Source: Jeotgalibacillus terrae (GTDB lineage: Bacteria; Bacillota; Bacilli; Bacillales; Jeotgalibacillaceae). From it: a stretch of DNA of 64,000 nucleotides. The position numbers and the translations under genes were made by a program. Shown piece by piece: positions 48,821 through 57,953 of this stretch. The notes below the pieces were generated by a model. The model saw only the letters and a program-made list of their open reading frames with translations. It did not search any database and was not told the DNA's origin. Positions within the stretch are counted from its first letter, which is position 1. Each line of letters starts with the position of its first letter. The stretch lies in assembly GCF_016908195.1 (NCBI RefSeq), contig NZ_JAFBDK010000013.1, forward strand, positions 1-64,000, given 5' to 3'.

Positions 48821-49188
48821 TCATCACCTCGTCCATATTTAATGACTTTCTGAGTCAATACATATTCTGCAGACCCTTCTTGTTCAAGATTTTTTCGTGC
48901 TGCTGCAAGTTTGCTCACAGGCACCATCAGTGATTTAATTGCAGTACATTTTTCAAAATGCACTTTCACTGATTCAGGAAAACCGTTTTTAAAAACGGAA
49001 AACTGAGTCAGCGCTTCACCTGGAAGTGATGGACCAACGTAAACTACTGTTTGCTCCGTCTGTTCAGGTGCAGCAGTTTTAGTTGCCACCGGTTGTGACT
49101 TAACACTTTTAGTTTTTGACTCAATCTTTTTAACCGGTGTCTCATCTTTCACTTTCTGCTCCTCGATCTTTGATTTTTCTTCACTCAT
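48817..49188 (-). CDS. phage protein of unknown function
   Basis: A 123-residue protein with a charged, Lys/Glu/Thr-rich disordered N-terminal half (1-50) and a compact C-terminal half (about 55-123). Overlaps neighbours on both sides by 4 bases, so it is part of the structural operon between tail terminator and sheath genes. I do not recognise a family. Confidence 0.75.
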   Translation of the reverse strand: MSEEKSKIEEQKVKDETPVKKIESKTKSVKSQPVATKTAAPEQTEQTVVYVGPSLPGEALTQFSVFKNGFPESVKVHFEKCTAIKSLMVPVSKLAAARKNLEQEGSAEYVLTQKVIKYGRGDE

Positions 49189-49652
49189 ATCATCGCCTCC
49201 AGATCTACCCTGTTGAGTTCAGGGGTTTCAAATGACGCTTCTACAGCGCCGAAATAATAAGAACCAGTGTCTTCCTCGTGGAGTACCCATTTCAGAGGTC
49301 CACTTAAAGTAAACTGACCTTTAACAATGGGTTGTTTTTCAAGATTTTCAATGATTCGATTAATAATATTTGCTGTATCGCGATAGCCTTGGTTGTAAAC
49401 ATCTGAGTCCACAGTGCCAATAACAAAACCCACTGAAGTGATATATGGCTCTTTCTCTTTTTTCTTTTCAGCTTCCAGCAATTTCACGATGACAAAAGGG
49501 AAAAACTCTTCTTCTTCGGATTGCTTTTTCGGAAGATTTTGTTCATAGACATTCAATGGCACTCTATTACCTGCCAGATCATTAAAAAAAACGTCCTGAA
49601 ATGTGTTTTCAAGACGTCTTTTAAGCTCTGATTGAAGTTCAAGTTGTATCAT
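49185..49652 (-). CDS. putative tail terminator (gpU-position) protein
   Basis: A 155-residue protein in the place of lambda gpU (after the Z gene, before the sheath). N-terminal helix QLELQSELKRRLENTFQDVF and alternating strands with DTANIINRIIENLEK helix fit the tail terminator fold. Assignment rests on order and fold pattern, not on a clear motif. Confidence 0.6.
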   Translation of the reverse strand: MIQLELQSELKRRLENTFQDVFFNDLAGNRVPLNVYEQNLPKKQSEEEEFFPFVIVKLLEAEKKKEKEPYITSVGFVIGTVDSDVYNQGYRDTANIINRIIENLEKQPIVKGQFTLSGPLKWVLHEEDTGSYYFGAVEASFETPELNRVDLEAMI

Positions 49653-50215
49653 TGTCCGGCACTCCGTTCTAAAATACGATTGATTTCGTGATCAAGCCTC
49701 TTATTGAACATTAACTGCCCTTCCTGGTTGACTCTCAGCCTGATATCCTCATTTTTCAACATTTGAGGCACTGAAGGACCAAACATGCGGTCAATAGGTA
49801 ACCTTTTCTTCCCTTGTCGCCTGAACACTTTGTTACCGTTGATATCAGCTACAAATGCACCAAGAAGAGTCTTTTTCCCACCCTTTTTAACGCCTACTCT
49901 GATAGGCGCTTTACGTTTTGGCGAAGGATTCTTAGGCGTCACTTTAAACCGATCCAACGGAATCAGGTTGCCGCGGCTACTAACGATGGCATTCATGTTA
50001 GTTCTTGATGCACGTGTTTTTGACAGCGTTTCTTTAATGTCACCCGCTTTGATATTGTATTCTTGGCGTATTTCCTTTGAAATATTGGTTGCTACTGTAT
50101 TCATGGCACGATTTAATGCAGCTGATATCGCATTGGGTGCTTTCTTTTTCAAATCACCAAGCATATGCTCCGCGTAATCAAGTGTATTTTGATCAATACT
50201 GACTGTTGGTCTCAT
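49649..50215 (-). CDS. minor tail protein Z-like
   Basis: A 188-residue protein of the prophage minor tail protein Z family (AISAALNRAMNTVATNISKEIRQEYNIKAGDIKETL near 28-65; VFRRQGKKRLPIDRMFGPSVPQM near 128-152). Needed for head-tail joining in lambda. Overlaps neighbours by 4 bases. Confidence 0.85.
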   Translation of the reverse strand: MRPTVSIDQNTLDYAEHMLGDLKKKAPNAISAALNRAMNTVATNISKEIRQEYNIKAGDIKETLSKTRASRTNMNAIVSSRGNLIPLDRFKVTPKNPSPKRKAPIRVGVKKGGKKTLLGAFVADINGNKVFRRQGKKRLPIDRMFGPSVPQMLKNEDIRLRVNQEGQLMFNKRLDHEINRILERSAGQ

Positions 50216-50535
50216 GATCCATATCCCACCAATACAATTCGATAGACGCCATCACTCTCACTGATGTCTGTGACATAGTAAGGCCTATTGCCAACAGAGA
50301 TTTGCATGTCTCGAAACGGCTTTTTACCATGGAAAGATACTACCGGCACATGAAAAAGAAGCTCACCTCTAGTAAGCTCCTCTTCATACGCCTTTATATT
50401 GTATTTTTCCAGCTCATGGTCATCTTTAATGATTAGCATCGGCTCTCCATTAATGATGGCCGTTTCAGCAAATTCAGCCTCATTGAAGAACGTCTCCAAT
50501 ATATCTGACTCTAATGCTGCCTTGAAGTTACTCAT
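50212..50535 (-). CDS. head-tail attachment protein (FII-position)
   Basis: A 107-residue protein starting MSNFKAALESDILETFFNEAEFAE; N-terminal helix then a beta-barrel-like region, as in lambda gpFII, in the equivalent place. ATG 50535 overlaps the upstream stop codon; a longer frame upstream is spurious. Assigned from position and fold pattern. Confidence 0.65.
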   Translation of the reverse strand: MSNFKAALESDILETFFNEAEFAETAIINGEPMLIIKDDHELEKYNIKAYEEELTRGELLFHVPVVSFHGKKPFRDMQISVGNRPYYVTDISESDGVYRIVLVGYGS

Positions 50536-50884
50536 TGTCCTCATCTTCATCATCAAACTGAGATAGTACGCCCTCTGTTTTATCAGATTCAAGTACCAGG
50601 TCAATCAGCTTTGCATGTGAGATGTTGCCAGCAAACTCAAGACCTGCATCTTTTGCTGCTGCTTTAAGTTCTGCGTACTCAATCCCATCGAATGAAGATT
50701 GATCAAAATCGTTCGGCGGATCAGGCTCACCTAAATTTAATTTAAATTCGCCATCAGCTGCAGCTACCTTTAATTGAATCAGACGCTCAGCATCTTTTTC
50801 ATCAATATCGGTAATTGTATCGCCTTGAACATACGTTTTACCGTTATGTCGGACAGTTTCATTTTCATTTACTTTAACAGACAT
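50528..50884 (-). CDS. FI-position protein with HeH/LEM-like domain
   Basis: A 118-residue protein: N-terminal domain MSVKVNENETVRHNGKTYVQGD... (1-50), a Pro/Asp-rich linker and a C-terminal helix-extended-loop-helix (IEYAELKAAAKDAGLEFAGN, about 67-90), ending in an acidic tail. Lies between capsid and FII-like genes, as lambda FI does; FI aids DNA packaging. Confidence 0.7.
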   Translation of the reverse strand: MSVKVNENETVRHNGKTYVQGDTITDIDEKDAERLIQLKVAAADGEFKLNLGEPDPPNDFDQSSFDGIEYAELKAAAKDAGLEFAGNISHAKLIDLVLESDKTEGVLSQFDDEDEDNE

Positions 50885-50904
50885 GATCACTCACCCTTTC
50901 TGTT

Positions 50905-51942
50905 TTATAGTACTTTTGCGACATACCATGCATCTACTTCAGTAGGTACCGGCAGTGGCTTGGAGTGCATCTGAAGGAATCGTGCTGCAGGATCCTTTTG
51001 AATCCAAGAGTCAGGTACACGCTCACCTTCATAAGTCGTGAAATTCTCTGTGCTGTGATCTGCCAGAGTGACCGCACCGTAAAGCATCTGTGATTTAGTA
51101 CGTGATGAAAGAACAGCAAGTGTGCCCTCAGGAATCATAGGCTTTTCTTCCTCTGTTTCCTCGTCAAAATACCATTCGTCATAAGTGTAAAGTTCAAGAC
51201 CAAGCGCAGCGATCGTCCCGATATACGTCACCCCATTCGCAAGCTTCTGAGGTTCGATGTTACCCATAGTAATGCGTCGATTTTCAAGCATTTTTTGAAC
51301 TTTAGGATGAGAAACAAATGCCGCTCCAACATCAGAAGACATGATCACTCTATCCGCAGTTACACCCGAATTTTTAATGACTGCAAGACGATAGCGTTCA
51401 AGGTCTCCATAAGGGTCACTATTTGTTCCATCGCTCCAAAGATCAGTACCGGACAAAGTCTCCTTATTTGTGAAGCCGTAGTCCATTACAGCATCTACAC
51501 CTTCACCAATAATTTCTACTTTTCCAGTAAAGATTACTTGTGCAGCCATCCACTCTTCACGACGTGTAATAGCTTCATCCAGAAAAATTAGATCTTCTGC
51601 AAGCATCTCAAGTGCTCTGGCTTCAGGTGTACGTGTACTGTACACGCCTTCCCCGAATGCACGTTTGTTAATGTCATGCGCTGTGATTGGACGCATTGGT
51701 TTGATCGTTGCAGGAGTAAATGTTTTCATTGTTGTCCCGCTCCGCTCCATTACCTTACCTGCAATAAGTGGCGATACGAAAGGAGCCATTTTTCTGCGAC
51801 CTTTACGATATTCGACATCCACGTGTTCCGTTACAAATGTTTTCGGAGTACCGAAGAACATATCTCTCAGAAAAGTGTGCGCAGGTTTTAGATTAGATAC
51901 TGCTTCTAACATGAAGCGTGTCGAGTGTACATTAATTGCCAT
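50905..51942 (-). CDS. major capsid protein (lambda gpE family)
   Basis: A 345-residue HK97-fold capsid subunit of the Phage_cap_E family: FLRDMFFGTPKTFVTEHVDVEYRKGRRKMAPFVSP near 23-57 and a C-terminal P-domain with VPDSWIQKDPAARFLQMHSKPLPVPT. AAGGAGG precedes the ATG. Directly after the decoration protein gene, as in lambda. Confidence 0.95.
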   Translation of the reverse strand: MAINVHSTRFMLEAVSNLKPAHTFLRDMFFGTPKTFVTEHVDVEYRKGRRKMAPFVSPLIAGKVMERSGTTMKTFTPATIKPMRPITAHDINKRAFGEGVYSTRTPEARALEMLAEDLIFLDEAITRREEWMAAQVIFTGKVEIIGEGVDAVMDYGFTNKETLSGTDLWSDGTNSDPYGDLERYRLAVIKNSGVTADRVIMSSDVGAAFVSHPKVQKMLENRRITMGNIEPQKLANGVTYIGTIAALGLELYTYDEWYFDEETEEEKPMIPEGTLAVLSSRTKSQMLYGAVTLADHSTENFTTYEGERVPDSWIQKDPAARFLQMHSKPLPVPTEVDAWYVAKVL

Positions 51943-51956
51943 GATTAAGTTCCTCC

Positions 51957-52331
51957 TTAGGCTTTAACAACATCTTTTAAGAAGATGCCGATTTCGCGTA
52001 GTTTAGGTTTGTGAGTTTCGAATGTATCAGTGCCTCCAAAGATTAGTACGGTCTGATTAAATTCACCTGTCAGGTAAACTGGGGCCGGCAGAGATTCGTC
52101 TGTGGCATCAACATCTTTGGCAAGGATAGCGTATGGTACTTGTGAGCCGTCTGTGGCAACAGAATCAACAGCCTTTGCTAAGCCTGTATCATCAACCCCT
52201 AATACTGTTCCGCGCAAATAAACAGCTCCTGCTTCTAACTCCACAGAATCAGTAACGATAGGCGATACTCCGCCTCCAAGTAAATTGTCATATTCGAATG
52301 AATCAACATTTTGCACAAATTGTTCTGGCAT
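51957..52331 (-). CDS. head decoration protein (lambda gpD-like)
   Basis: A 124-residue protein of the HDPD/gpD family (SPIVTDSVELEAGAVYLRGTVLGV; PAPVYLTGEFNQTVLIFGG). Stabilises the expanded head. Between protease and capsid genes. Confidence 0.88.
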   Translation of the reverse strand: MPEQFVQNVDSFEYDNLLGGGVSPIVTDSVELEAGAVYLRGTVLGVDDTGLAKAVDSVATDGSQVPYAILAKDVDATDESLPAPVYLTGEFNQTVLIFGGTDTFETHKPKLREIGIFLKDVVKA

Positions 52332-52333
52332 GA

Positions 52334-53515
52334 TTATTTACCTCCTCTTTTTTTGTTCATGATTTCAGCAAGATTAGTTGCTTTGGTTTTTCTTTCTTCG
52401 TCTTCAGAGAGACTTCCATTGTTTTGAGGTGTTGAATCGCCTGGTACTTCGTTTGCCTGTGTTGCATCCTCTTCTCTATTTTGCAGGTATGTCGCACCTG
52501 CAGCGTTTTGAACCTTCAGAATCTCAATAGAAAGATCGCCGGCAGAGTTTTTCGTTTCATACTTTGTTTTGTTTACAAGATCTTCATGACCCTTAAATGG
52601 CAGCTCATCAATCGCCTTCATACGGGAGTTTTCTGATGCAGCCCCCGCATTAAAGGCTTCTTTATAAAGATCTGGGTACTGGTTTTTCAGTTCGTCTAAT
52701 GATTTCAAAGATGGTTCCTCCTTCTCCGAATTTTTGTTTTCGACCGCCAGATTGTCTTGTAGTTGTTTTTGAAATTGTGCATTATTTACTTCTGTAATAT
52801 CAGGCTTTGTGCTGTATTTAGAAAGATTATGTTCAATACCGTTAACAACAAGGTTTTTACCACTTGCTGATGCAACGATTTGAATTTCATCATTCAATGA
52901 ATCTGCAAATCCAGTTTCAACAGCCTCCTGCCCGGTCATCCAGGTCTCTTCATCCATCATTGCTGACAGAACTTCATAAGAGTGTCCTGTCTTGTCCATA
53001 TAGGCAGCAATAATACTGTCTTTCACCTTGTTTAGCATATCGATAGACTTCTCAAGATCAGACACTTCCCCAAAAGCAAGGACTGCAGGGTTATGAATCA
53101 TCACCTGTGAACTCCTTGAGGCGTAAATATGATCTCCAGCCATCGCTATGAAAGATGAAATTGAAGCAGCAATGCCATCAATATAAACATTTATTGTCGC
53201 AGGATGTGCTTTCAACTGAGCATAAATGGCTTGACCTGCATATACACTGCCCCCTGCGCTGTTGATACGAATATCGATATCAGAGACATTCCCTAAATCA
53301 CGTAAATCTTGAGCAAAAGTAAATGCAGTTACGTCATTTTCGAGATATCTGTATTCTTCGATATCTCCATAGATTAAAATTTCACCTTTGGCGTTCGTGA
53401 TATTACGAACTTCCCATGACTTAATGTTATTCGGTGTCTCTGTCGTCTTCTGAGTCGTCTTCGTCGGTTTGCCCGACATTCTGAGACTGCTCAGTATCTC
53501 CTGTAGCTTTGACAT
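52334..53515 (-). CDS. ClpP-like head maturation protease/scaffold
   Basis: A 393-residue protein. A ClpP-fold (S14/S49-like) protease domain (about 35-210) carries NSAGGSVYAGQ, DGIAASISSFIAMAGD with the nucleophile Ser and VMIHNPAV with the His. The C-terminal ~180 residues are Glu/Lys/Asn-rich and helical, as expected for a scaffold region, like lambda C/Nu3. Its start lies 89 bases inside the end of the portal gene; AAGGGGG is the nearest ribosome site. Confidence 0.9.
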   Translation of the reverse strand: MSKLQEILSSLRMSGKPTKTTQKTTETPNNIKSWEVRNITNAKGEILIYGDIEEYRYLENDVTAFTFAQDLRDLGNVSDIDIRINSAGGSVYAGQAIYAQLKAHPATINVYIDGIAASISSFIAMAGDHIYASRSSQVMIHNPAVLAFGEVSDLEKSIDMLNKVKDSIIAAYMDKTGHSYEVLSAMMDEETWMTGQEAVETGFADSLNDEIQIVASASGKNLVVNGIEHNLSKYSTKPDITEVNNAQFQKQLQDNLAVENKNSEKEEPSLKSLDELKNQYPDLYKEAFNAGAASENSRMKAIDELPFKGHEDLVNKTKYETKNSAGDLSIEILKVQNAAGATYLQNREEDATQANEVPGDSTPQNNGSLSEDEERKTKATNLAEIMNKKRGGK

Positions 53516-55010
53516 TTTGCTTTAAGCCCCCTTTCTCCATTAATTGTTCTTCAACCACCCGCAATGGGTAATTAGTGAAGAAATCTCCACCAGTAAGCTC
53601 TACTGTTTCCCTTGCACGTGTGCTGAAGCCATTTTCAACACGTTTCTGAGCTGCGTCCACCTCCTTCAACGGGTCAAGCTGACCTTGTGATGGACCATTC
53701 CACTCAGCACCGCAATATGCTTTTTTTATCAGTGGGTCACTGAAAAATCCAGGAGCGCTAATACGTCCTTTAGCAACTAACTCTGAAAGAAATTCTTCAT
53801 AGATCGGCTGACAGAAATCAGAAGCTAGCCATGAGCGTCTCATGCGATACATTTTCCAAGCTTCAAGCAAAGCACCACGACTGGCACTATATGAAGCTGT
53901 GAAATGTTTAAGTAATACTTCATATGGTATTTCTAATGCCGCTCCGATTTGACGACAAATTGATGTGACAAAACCATCAAATGCTGTGTTCGGTCGAGTA
54001 GGATTGCTCGTATCAATTGATTCGTTTTCCCCCAGGGCAACCACTGCTCCATTACCTAATTCATAGTTACCTTCTGATATACCGTCTTCATCATATTCAT
54101 CATCGTCATTTATTCCAAAAGGAGAGACATTGTCAGGTGTAGTTGTTTTAATAAATACCGTGTACATACCTGAAACTACTGCAGCCATCAGTTCAGCTTC
54201 TGTATACCTTGCCAATTGTTTTAGTGATTCAATAACCGGCGCAAGAATCGGCACTCCTCTTCGCTGTTCAGGTCTCTCCGTCTCCATCAAATGCAAAATA
54301 TTAGGACGACCTGTTTTAGAACCGAACTTTTCTATTCGTGTCCATTTATTAATAAGCGCTCCGCTTGCCGGGTGTTTATCAGCGACATGATAAGCAACGA
54401 CTTCTCCGTATTCGCCAATCTCAACGCCGTTAATAATTTTGTCGTTTTTGTTTAACAAGTCGCTTCTTGGAGAACATACCCGGTCCGCTTCAATGACCTG
54501 CACTCTTAAATCAACCGTCATACCTTCACGCGGAATAACTGGAAGTAGAGAGAAGGCGTCTCCCGATTGAAGCCAGGCCATAAAAGCAAGCTGCTGTAAT
54601 TGATAGAAATTATTCATCCGTTGAGCATCGCAGTGTACACCATCCGCCCACAAAGAAAACTCCCGCTCCACTTGGGTTTCCCATTTATCAGCATCTTCAA
54701 GTTTCCACCCTAAAAATTCATAATCCACTCTGGAGTTCAATTTCAGCCCTGTTCCAACTACACTCGTTCGAATAGACTTCAATGCGCCAGTCGCTAAAGG
54801 TGCCCCCATATATAAATCCCTTGAACGCTCTCTTAACTTCGGAATATTGTGTTCAACATCATCAATAACCGAACCGATCCTGCTCGCCCAGCCGGCCATG
54901 CTATTTTTTTGGGATGCACCATGAAATCCATATCCTTGATTTAATACTCTGGCAGACCTTCGTGATCTAATTGACTTCCTCACTCGGTTTCGCTGTGAAT
55001 TTCCTCGCAA
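53427..55010 (-). CDS. portal protein (lambda family)
   Basis: A 527-residue portal subunit of the Phage_portal_2/lambda gpB type (RERSRDLYMGAPLATGALKSIRTSVVGTGL near 62; IGAALEIPYEVLLKHFTASYSASRGALLEAWK near 355-386). TTG 55010 starts six bases after AGGTGA. The acidic tail overlaps the protease gene by 89 bases in another frame. Confidence 0.92.
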   Translation of the reverse strand: MRGNSQRNRVRKSIRSRRSARVLNQGYGFHGASQKNSMAGWASRIGSVIDDVEHNIPKLRERSRDLYMGAPLATGALKSIRTSVVGTGLKLNSRVDYEFLGWKLEDADKWETQVEREFSLWADGVHCDAQRMNNFYQLQQLAFMAWLQSGDAFSLLPVIPREGMTVDLRVQVIEADRVCSPRSDLLNKNDKIINGVEIGEYGEVVAYHVADKHPASGALINKWTRIEKFGSKTGRPNILHLMETERPEQRRGVPILAPVIESLKQLARYTEAELMAAVVSGMYTVFIKTTTPDNVSPFGINDDDEYDEDGISEGNYELGNGAVVALGENESIDTSNPTRPNTAFDGFVTSICRQIGAALEIPYEVLLKHFTASYSASRGALLEAWKMYRMRRSWLASDFCQPIYEEFLSELVAKGRISAPGFFSDPLIKKAYCGAEWNGPSQGQLDPLKEVDAAQKRVENGFSTRARETVELTGGDFFTNYPLRVVEEQLMEKGGLKQNVKATGDTEQSQNVGQTDEDDSEDDRDTE

Positions 55011-55025
55011 TCATTCTCACCTCCC

Positions 55026-55253
55026 TTAAATATCACGCGGAATGATTCTTCTGACACGACTTCTTCCACGTGATTTCATCCGCGCAATGCGATTTTCCCA
55101 GTATTCAATCTGTTTTCTAATCTCCGGAAGGTTCACACGGGTCAGTGTGCGCCCTGCGATCGTGTATGATTGTCCTGTTGAAACCTTTAATTCTGCATCA
55201 TACCAAGCTTCAAGATGTGTTTTTGCTCTTTCAATACTCATTTCTCCGGTCAT
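55026..55253 (-). CDS. head-tail joining protein W-like (DUF6148-like)
   Basis: A 75-residue helical basic protein between terminase and portal genes, the position of lambda gpW (68 aa). Contains QSYTIAGRTLTRVNLPEIRKQIEYWENRI, a pattern common to small phage head proteins. Confidence 0.75.
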   Translation of the reverse strand: MTGEMSIERAKTHLEAWYDAELKVSTGQSYTIAGRTLTRVNLPEIRKQIEYWENRIARMKSRGRSRVRRIIPRDI

Positions 55254-55278
55254 TTTCAGTCCTCATTCCATAAAAAAT

Positions 55279-55298
55279 AACCCTACAAATGAGGGTTT
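55279..55298. terminator. hairpin between terminase and head genes
   Basis: AACCCT and AGGGTT form a 6-bp stem with T runs on both strands (ATTTTTT on the minus strand). It could lower transcription from terminase into the head genes. Confidence 0.45.
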
Positions 55299-55303
55299 TT
55301 AGG

Positions 55304-57130
55304 CTAATTCACCCCTTTTGAAAGGGTTCTGCGCCGTTTTTTCACTTTTTTCTTCTTTTTCGGCTCATTTTTAGCCTGTTCAGAGGCTTTTTCAGATTTA
55401 TTAAGGTTAGGGTTCAATATTTCAATTGCAGCCGTGTTATACACCCTTAAATCGATTGGTTCGTTACGGTCCCTGACTTTTTTCCATACTTGATAAGCAT
55501 TACCGGCTTTAAAGCGTGTAACAAGCCTCTCAGCAGTCAATCCTCTGTAATAGGCCTCGTTATAGCCTTGATTTGCTGTATTTTTAGGAAAATGACAGTA
55601 ACCGGGCCCATGTTCCTCAATTTTCAGACGGGACATGGCTTTATTTTTCCCTTCATCTACACCCACGTGTATTAGCAATGCTCGTTCACGTTTTGTACGA
55701 GTGTAATTACTGATGAGAGAAGTATATTGACCATTTCGTTCACCCTGCCCCTTGATAGCAAATATCCTTCTGGACTCTCTCGGTGCAGTGAACCGGTAAA
55801 CTTCTGATGTGAAGTGACCGCCGGAATCAATACAGGTGCATGCTATTCCTCGTTCATTGCCATCTCCGTCTAACCATTTTCGAGCAAGATACTCGTCAAG
55901 TTCGTTCCATACTTCAGGTAATTTCAAATCACCATAGATACGGTGATATTCAATCCCCCAAGATTCTTTACCAAATCCCCAACCCATTACTTCAATTTCA
56001 AAACGATCGTCCTGCACATCGACAGCTGCAGTTAAATATTTAACGCCGTCAGGTACCGGTGCTGCATACCCTTCCGCTCTAGCCATCAGTTCGTCCTCTT
56101 CAAGTTGGTCACCGGTTTCTTCCCATGTCTCACCTAATGAAGTATTCGTCCAAACCTTCAATGTCTCAGGTCCATTCTTTTTAGCATCTTTAAAATCCTG
56201 AATAATGTCTTTCCACTTTTTCCATGGACTTAACAACTCATTAAGGTGAAATCCTCTCACTGGTGCTTCCCCCTCTTCCGCTATCCACTTACCAGGCTGA
56301 TCTTTCCATTCAAATTCATTGTGAAGAAACCCGCAGTGTTTGCATCTGTGGTTAACAGTCTCAAAATCAATCTGTTCCCACTTAAGAGGTTGGTACTCAC
56401 CACATGAAGGGCAGGACAGATGATAGTATTCTTTTGTGCTGAGCTCGAATTCTTTTTCAATTCTTGAAACACCTTTTACAGTAGGCGTACTTACGAATAT
56501 TTTCTTTGCATTATAGAAAGTAGTGGTCCGTTTTTCAGCTAATGAAAGTGGATCACCCTCAGTCCCGGCACTTACCGGAAACCGGTCAATCTCATCCGCT
56601 AATAATACTCTGATTGGACGAGAAGCCAGGCCGCTTGCTGCATTCGCACCTACTAATGCAATGTATCCGCCTGGATATGATTTATTTAAAGTGGTGTTCC
56701 CTGAATCACGCGATTTCACATCAGACACTTTGTTTCTAAGTACAGGCGTGTCTCTTAACATTGGAGCAATACGCTCTTTTGAAAAGTTTTTAGCAAGATC
56801 TAGTGTAGGCTGCAGAAGCATGATCGGTGCCGGGTCAAGATCGATATGATAACCAAGCGTGTTTAAAATGATCTCCGTTTTTCCAACCTGAGCACTGGCC
56901 ATCACCACCACTTTTTTCAGTTCCGGATCCGTAAAGGCGTCCATGATTTCTTTTTGATATGGTGCTCGTTCTGTTCTCCATTGACCTGGTTCAGCTGATG
57001 ACTCGCTGGAAAGCTTTCTGAATGCGTCCGCCCATTCTGATACCGTTAAGTCCGGCGGAGGTGCAAGGATATCTTTGCGAAGATTGATAAATAGTTTTTC
57101 ACTATTCGTCTGTTTTCGCCTTTCTGCCAT
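55304..57130 (-). CDS. terminase large subunit (lambda gpA family)
   Basis: A 608-residue packaging motor of the Terminase_GpA family. N-terminal ATPase (about 50-260) with a Walker A-like MASAQVGKTE near 77 and Walker B LLADEIDRF near 180; a zinc-finger-like segment CPSCGEYQ...HRCKHCGF (near 240-265); C-terminal nuclease (about 330-560) with AAVDVQDDRFEIEVMGWG and CIDSGGH. GpA-type enzymes cut at cos. Lys-rich C-terminal tail for portal docking. Overlaps the small subunit gene by 29 bases. Confidence 0.95.
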   Translation of the reverse strand: MAERRKQTNSEKLFINLRKDILAPPPDLTVSEWADAFRKLSSESSAEPGQWRTERAPYQKEIMDAFTDPELKKVVVMASAQVGKTEIILNTLGYHIDLDPAPIMLLQPTLDLAKNFSKERIAPMLRDTPVLRNKVSDVKSRDSGNTTLNKSYPGGYIALVGANAASGLASRPIRVLLADEIDRFPVSAGTEGDPLSLAEKRTTTFYNAKKIFVSTPTVKGVSRIEKEFELSTKEYYHLSCPSCGEYQPLKWEQIDFETVNHRCKHCGFLHNEFEWKDQPGKWIAEEGEAPVRGFHLNELLSPWKKWKDIIQDFKDAKKNGPETLKVWTNTSLGETWEETGDQLEEDELMARAEGYAAPVPDGVKYLTAAVDVQDDRFEIEVMGWGFGKESWGIEYHRIYGDLKLPEVWNELDEYLARKWLDGDGNERGIACTCIDSGGHFTSEVYRFTAPRESRRIFAIKGQGERNGQYTSLISNYTRTKRERALLIHVGVDEGKNKAMSRLKIEEHGPGYCHFPKNTANQGYNEAYYRGLTAERLVTRFKAGNAYQVWKKVRDRNEPIDLRVYNTAAIEILNPNLNKSEKASEQAKNEPKKKKKVKKRRRTLSKGVN

Positions 57131-57713
57131 GAGGCTCTATCCTTTCTTCCTCATCATCAGCGTAAATATCCAGCTCTTCATCTTCGTCTTCGTCATCACC
57201 TAAATAAATCTTATCTTTTGAAGTATCAAAAAAAGCATATGGATCATACTCCGAGAGTTCATCCAAAGCTTCATATACAGCTTTCTTTAATGTGTCTTGG
57301 ATAGGTAGGATTTCAGTTTTACCTACAATCATTGGTGCAGTTTTTGAAGGAATACTCAGCAACCTCGCTTTAAATGCAGCTAACTGATCACCCATTAAGC
57401 GTTTAACATCTGCTCCCCGGTGCAACTCACCCTCCATGATCTTGTATTCAAGTTCCGTTTTCTTTCGACGGGCCCGGGTCCAAAGAGCTTCTTCTTTCCC
57501 TTTGTCGAGCTCATCTTCATTCAGAACGTTATTTATTTTGTAATCAATATAGGCAGCAATCGAAGCAGGGACATCATACTTTCCGTGCTCTACCCTCACC
57601 AGCGCATCCTCTTTAACGAGTTGACGAATTCGCGATTGTGATAATCCTAGAATTATCGAAATATCAGCTGCACTAACGATCATTTCTATTTGGTTAGAAT
57701 TCTTTGCTGGCAA
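57102..57713 (-). CDS. terminase small subunit (Nu1-like)
   Basis: A 203-residue DNA-recognition subunit. N-terminal winged-helix HTH (about 13-60; VSAADISIILGLSQSRIRQLVKED, then KYDVPASIAAYIDYK), helical middle (about 75-150) and acidic C terminus. TTG 57713 is preferred since GGTGGGTGG lies five bases upstream; ATG 57683 is an alternative without a ribosome site. A candidate cos site lies about 100 bases upstream. Nu1-like proteins bind cosB. Confidence 0.88.
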   Translation of the reverse strand: MPAKNSNQIEMIVSAADISIILGLSQSRIRQLVKEDALVRVEHGKYDVPASIAAYIDYKINNVLNEDELDKGKEEALWTRARRKKTELEYKIMEGELHRGADVKRLMGDQLAAFKARLLSIPSKTAPMIVGKTEILPIQDTLKKAVYEALDELSEYDPYAFFDTSKDKIYLGDDEDEDEELDIYADDEEERIEPHGRKAKTDE

Positions 57714-57802
57714 GGGTTCCACCCACCTTCCGAAATTATTTCCCAAGCAAATGCAAACGCAAACGTTAATGACCTTTTGGCGCAAAAAACTAGCGCGTTT
57801 TC

Positions 57803-57818
57803 GGGCTCGTACGCACCC
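57803..57818. promoter_or_regulatory. candidate cos site core
   Basis: GGGCTCGTACGCACCC has imperfect dyad symmetry around CGTACG and lies in a 240-base gene-free segment directly upstream of the terminase small subunit gene, where lambda-type cosN is found. Cleavage is inferred. Confidence 0.35.
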
Positions 57819-57953
57819 GCACAAAAAATTTTTCTCTGAAAGGACCCGAGCGCTTGAAAATGACGAGTCGATTCAAAGAAAAATTCTTTTTTGTCCTGAG
57901 ATATGCTATTAAAATTATTTTTTACTCTTCACCCTTAGGTGGCACGCGTATGA

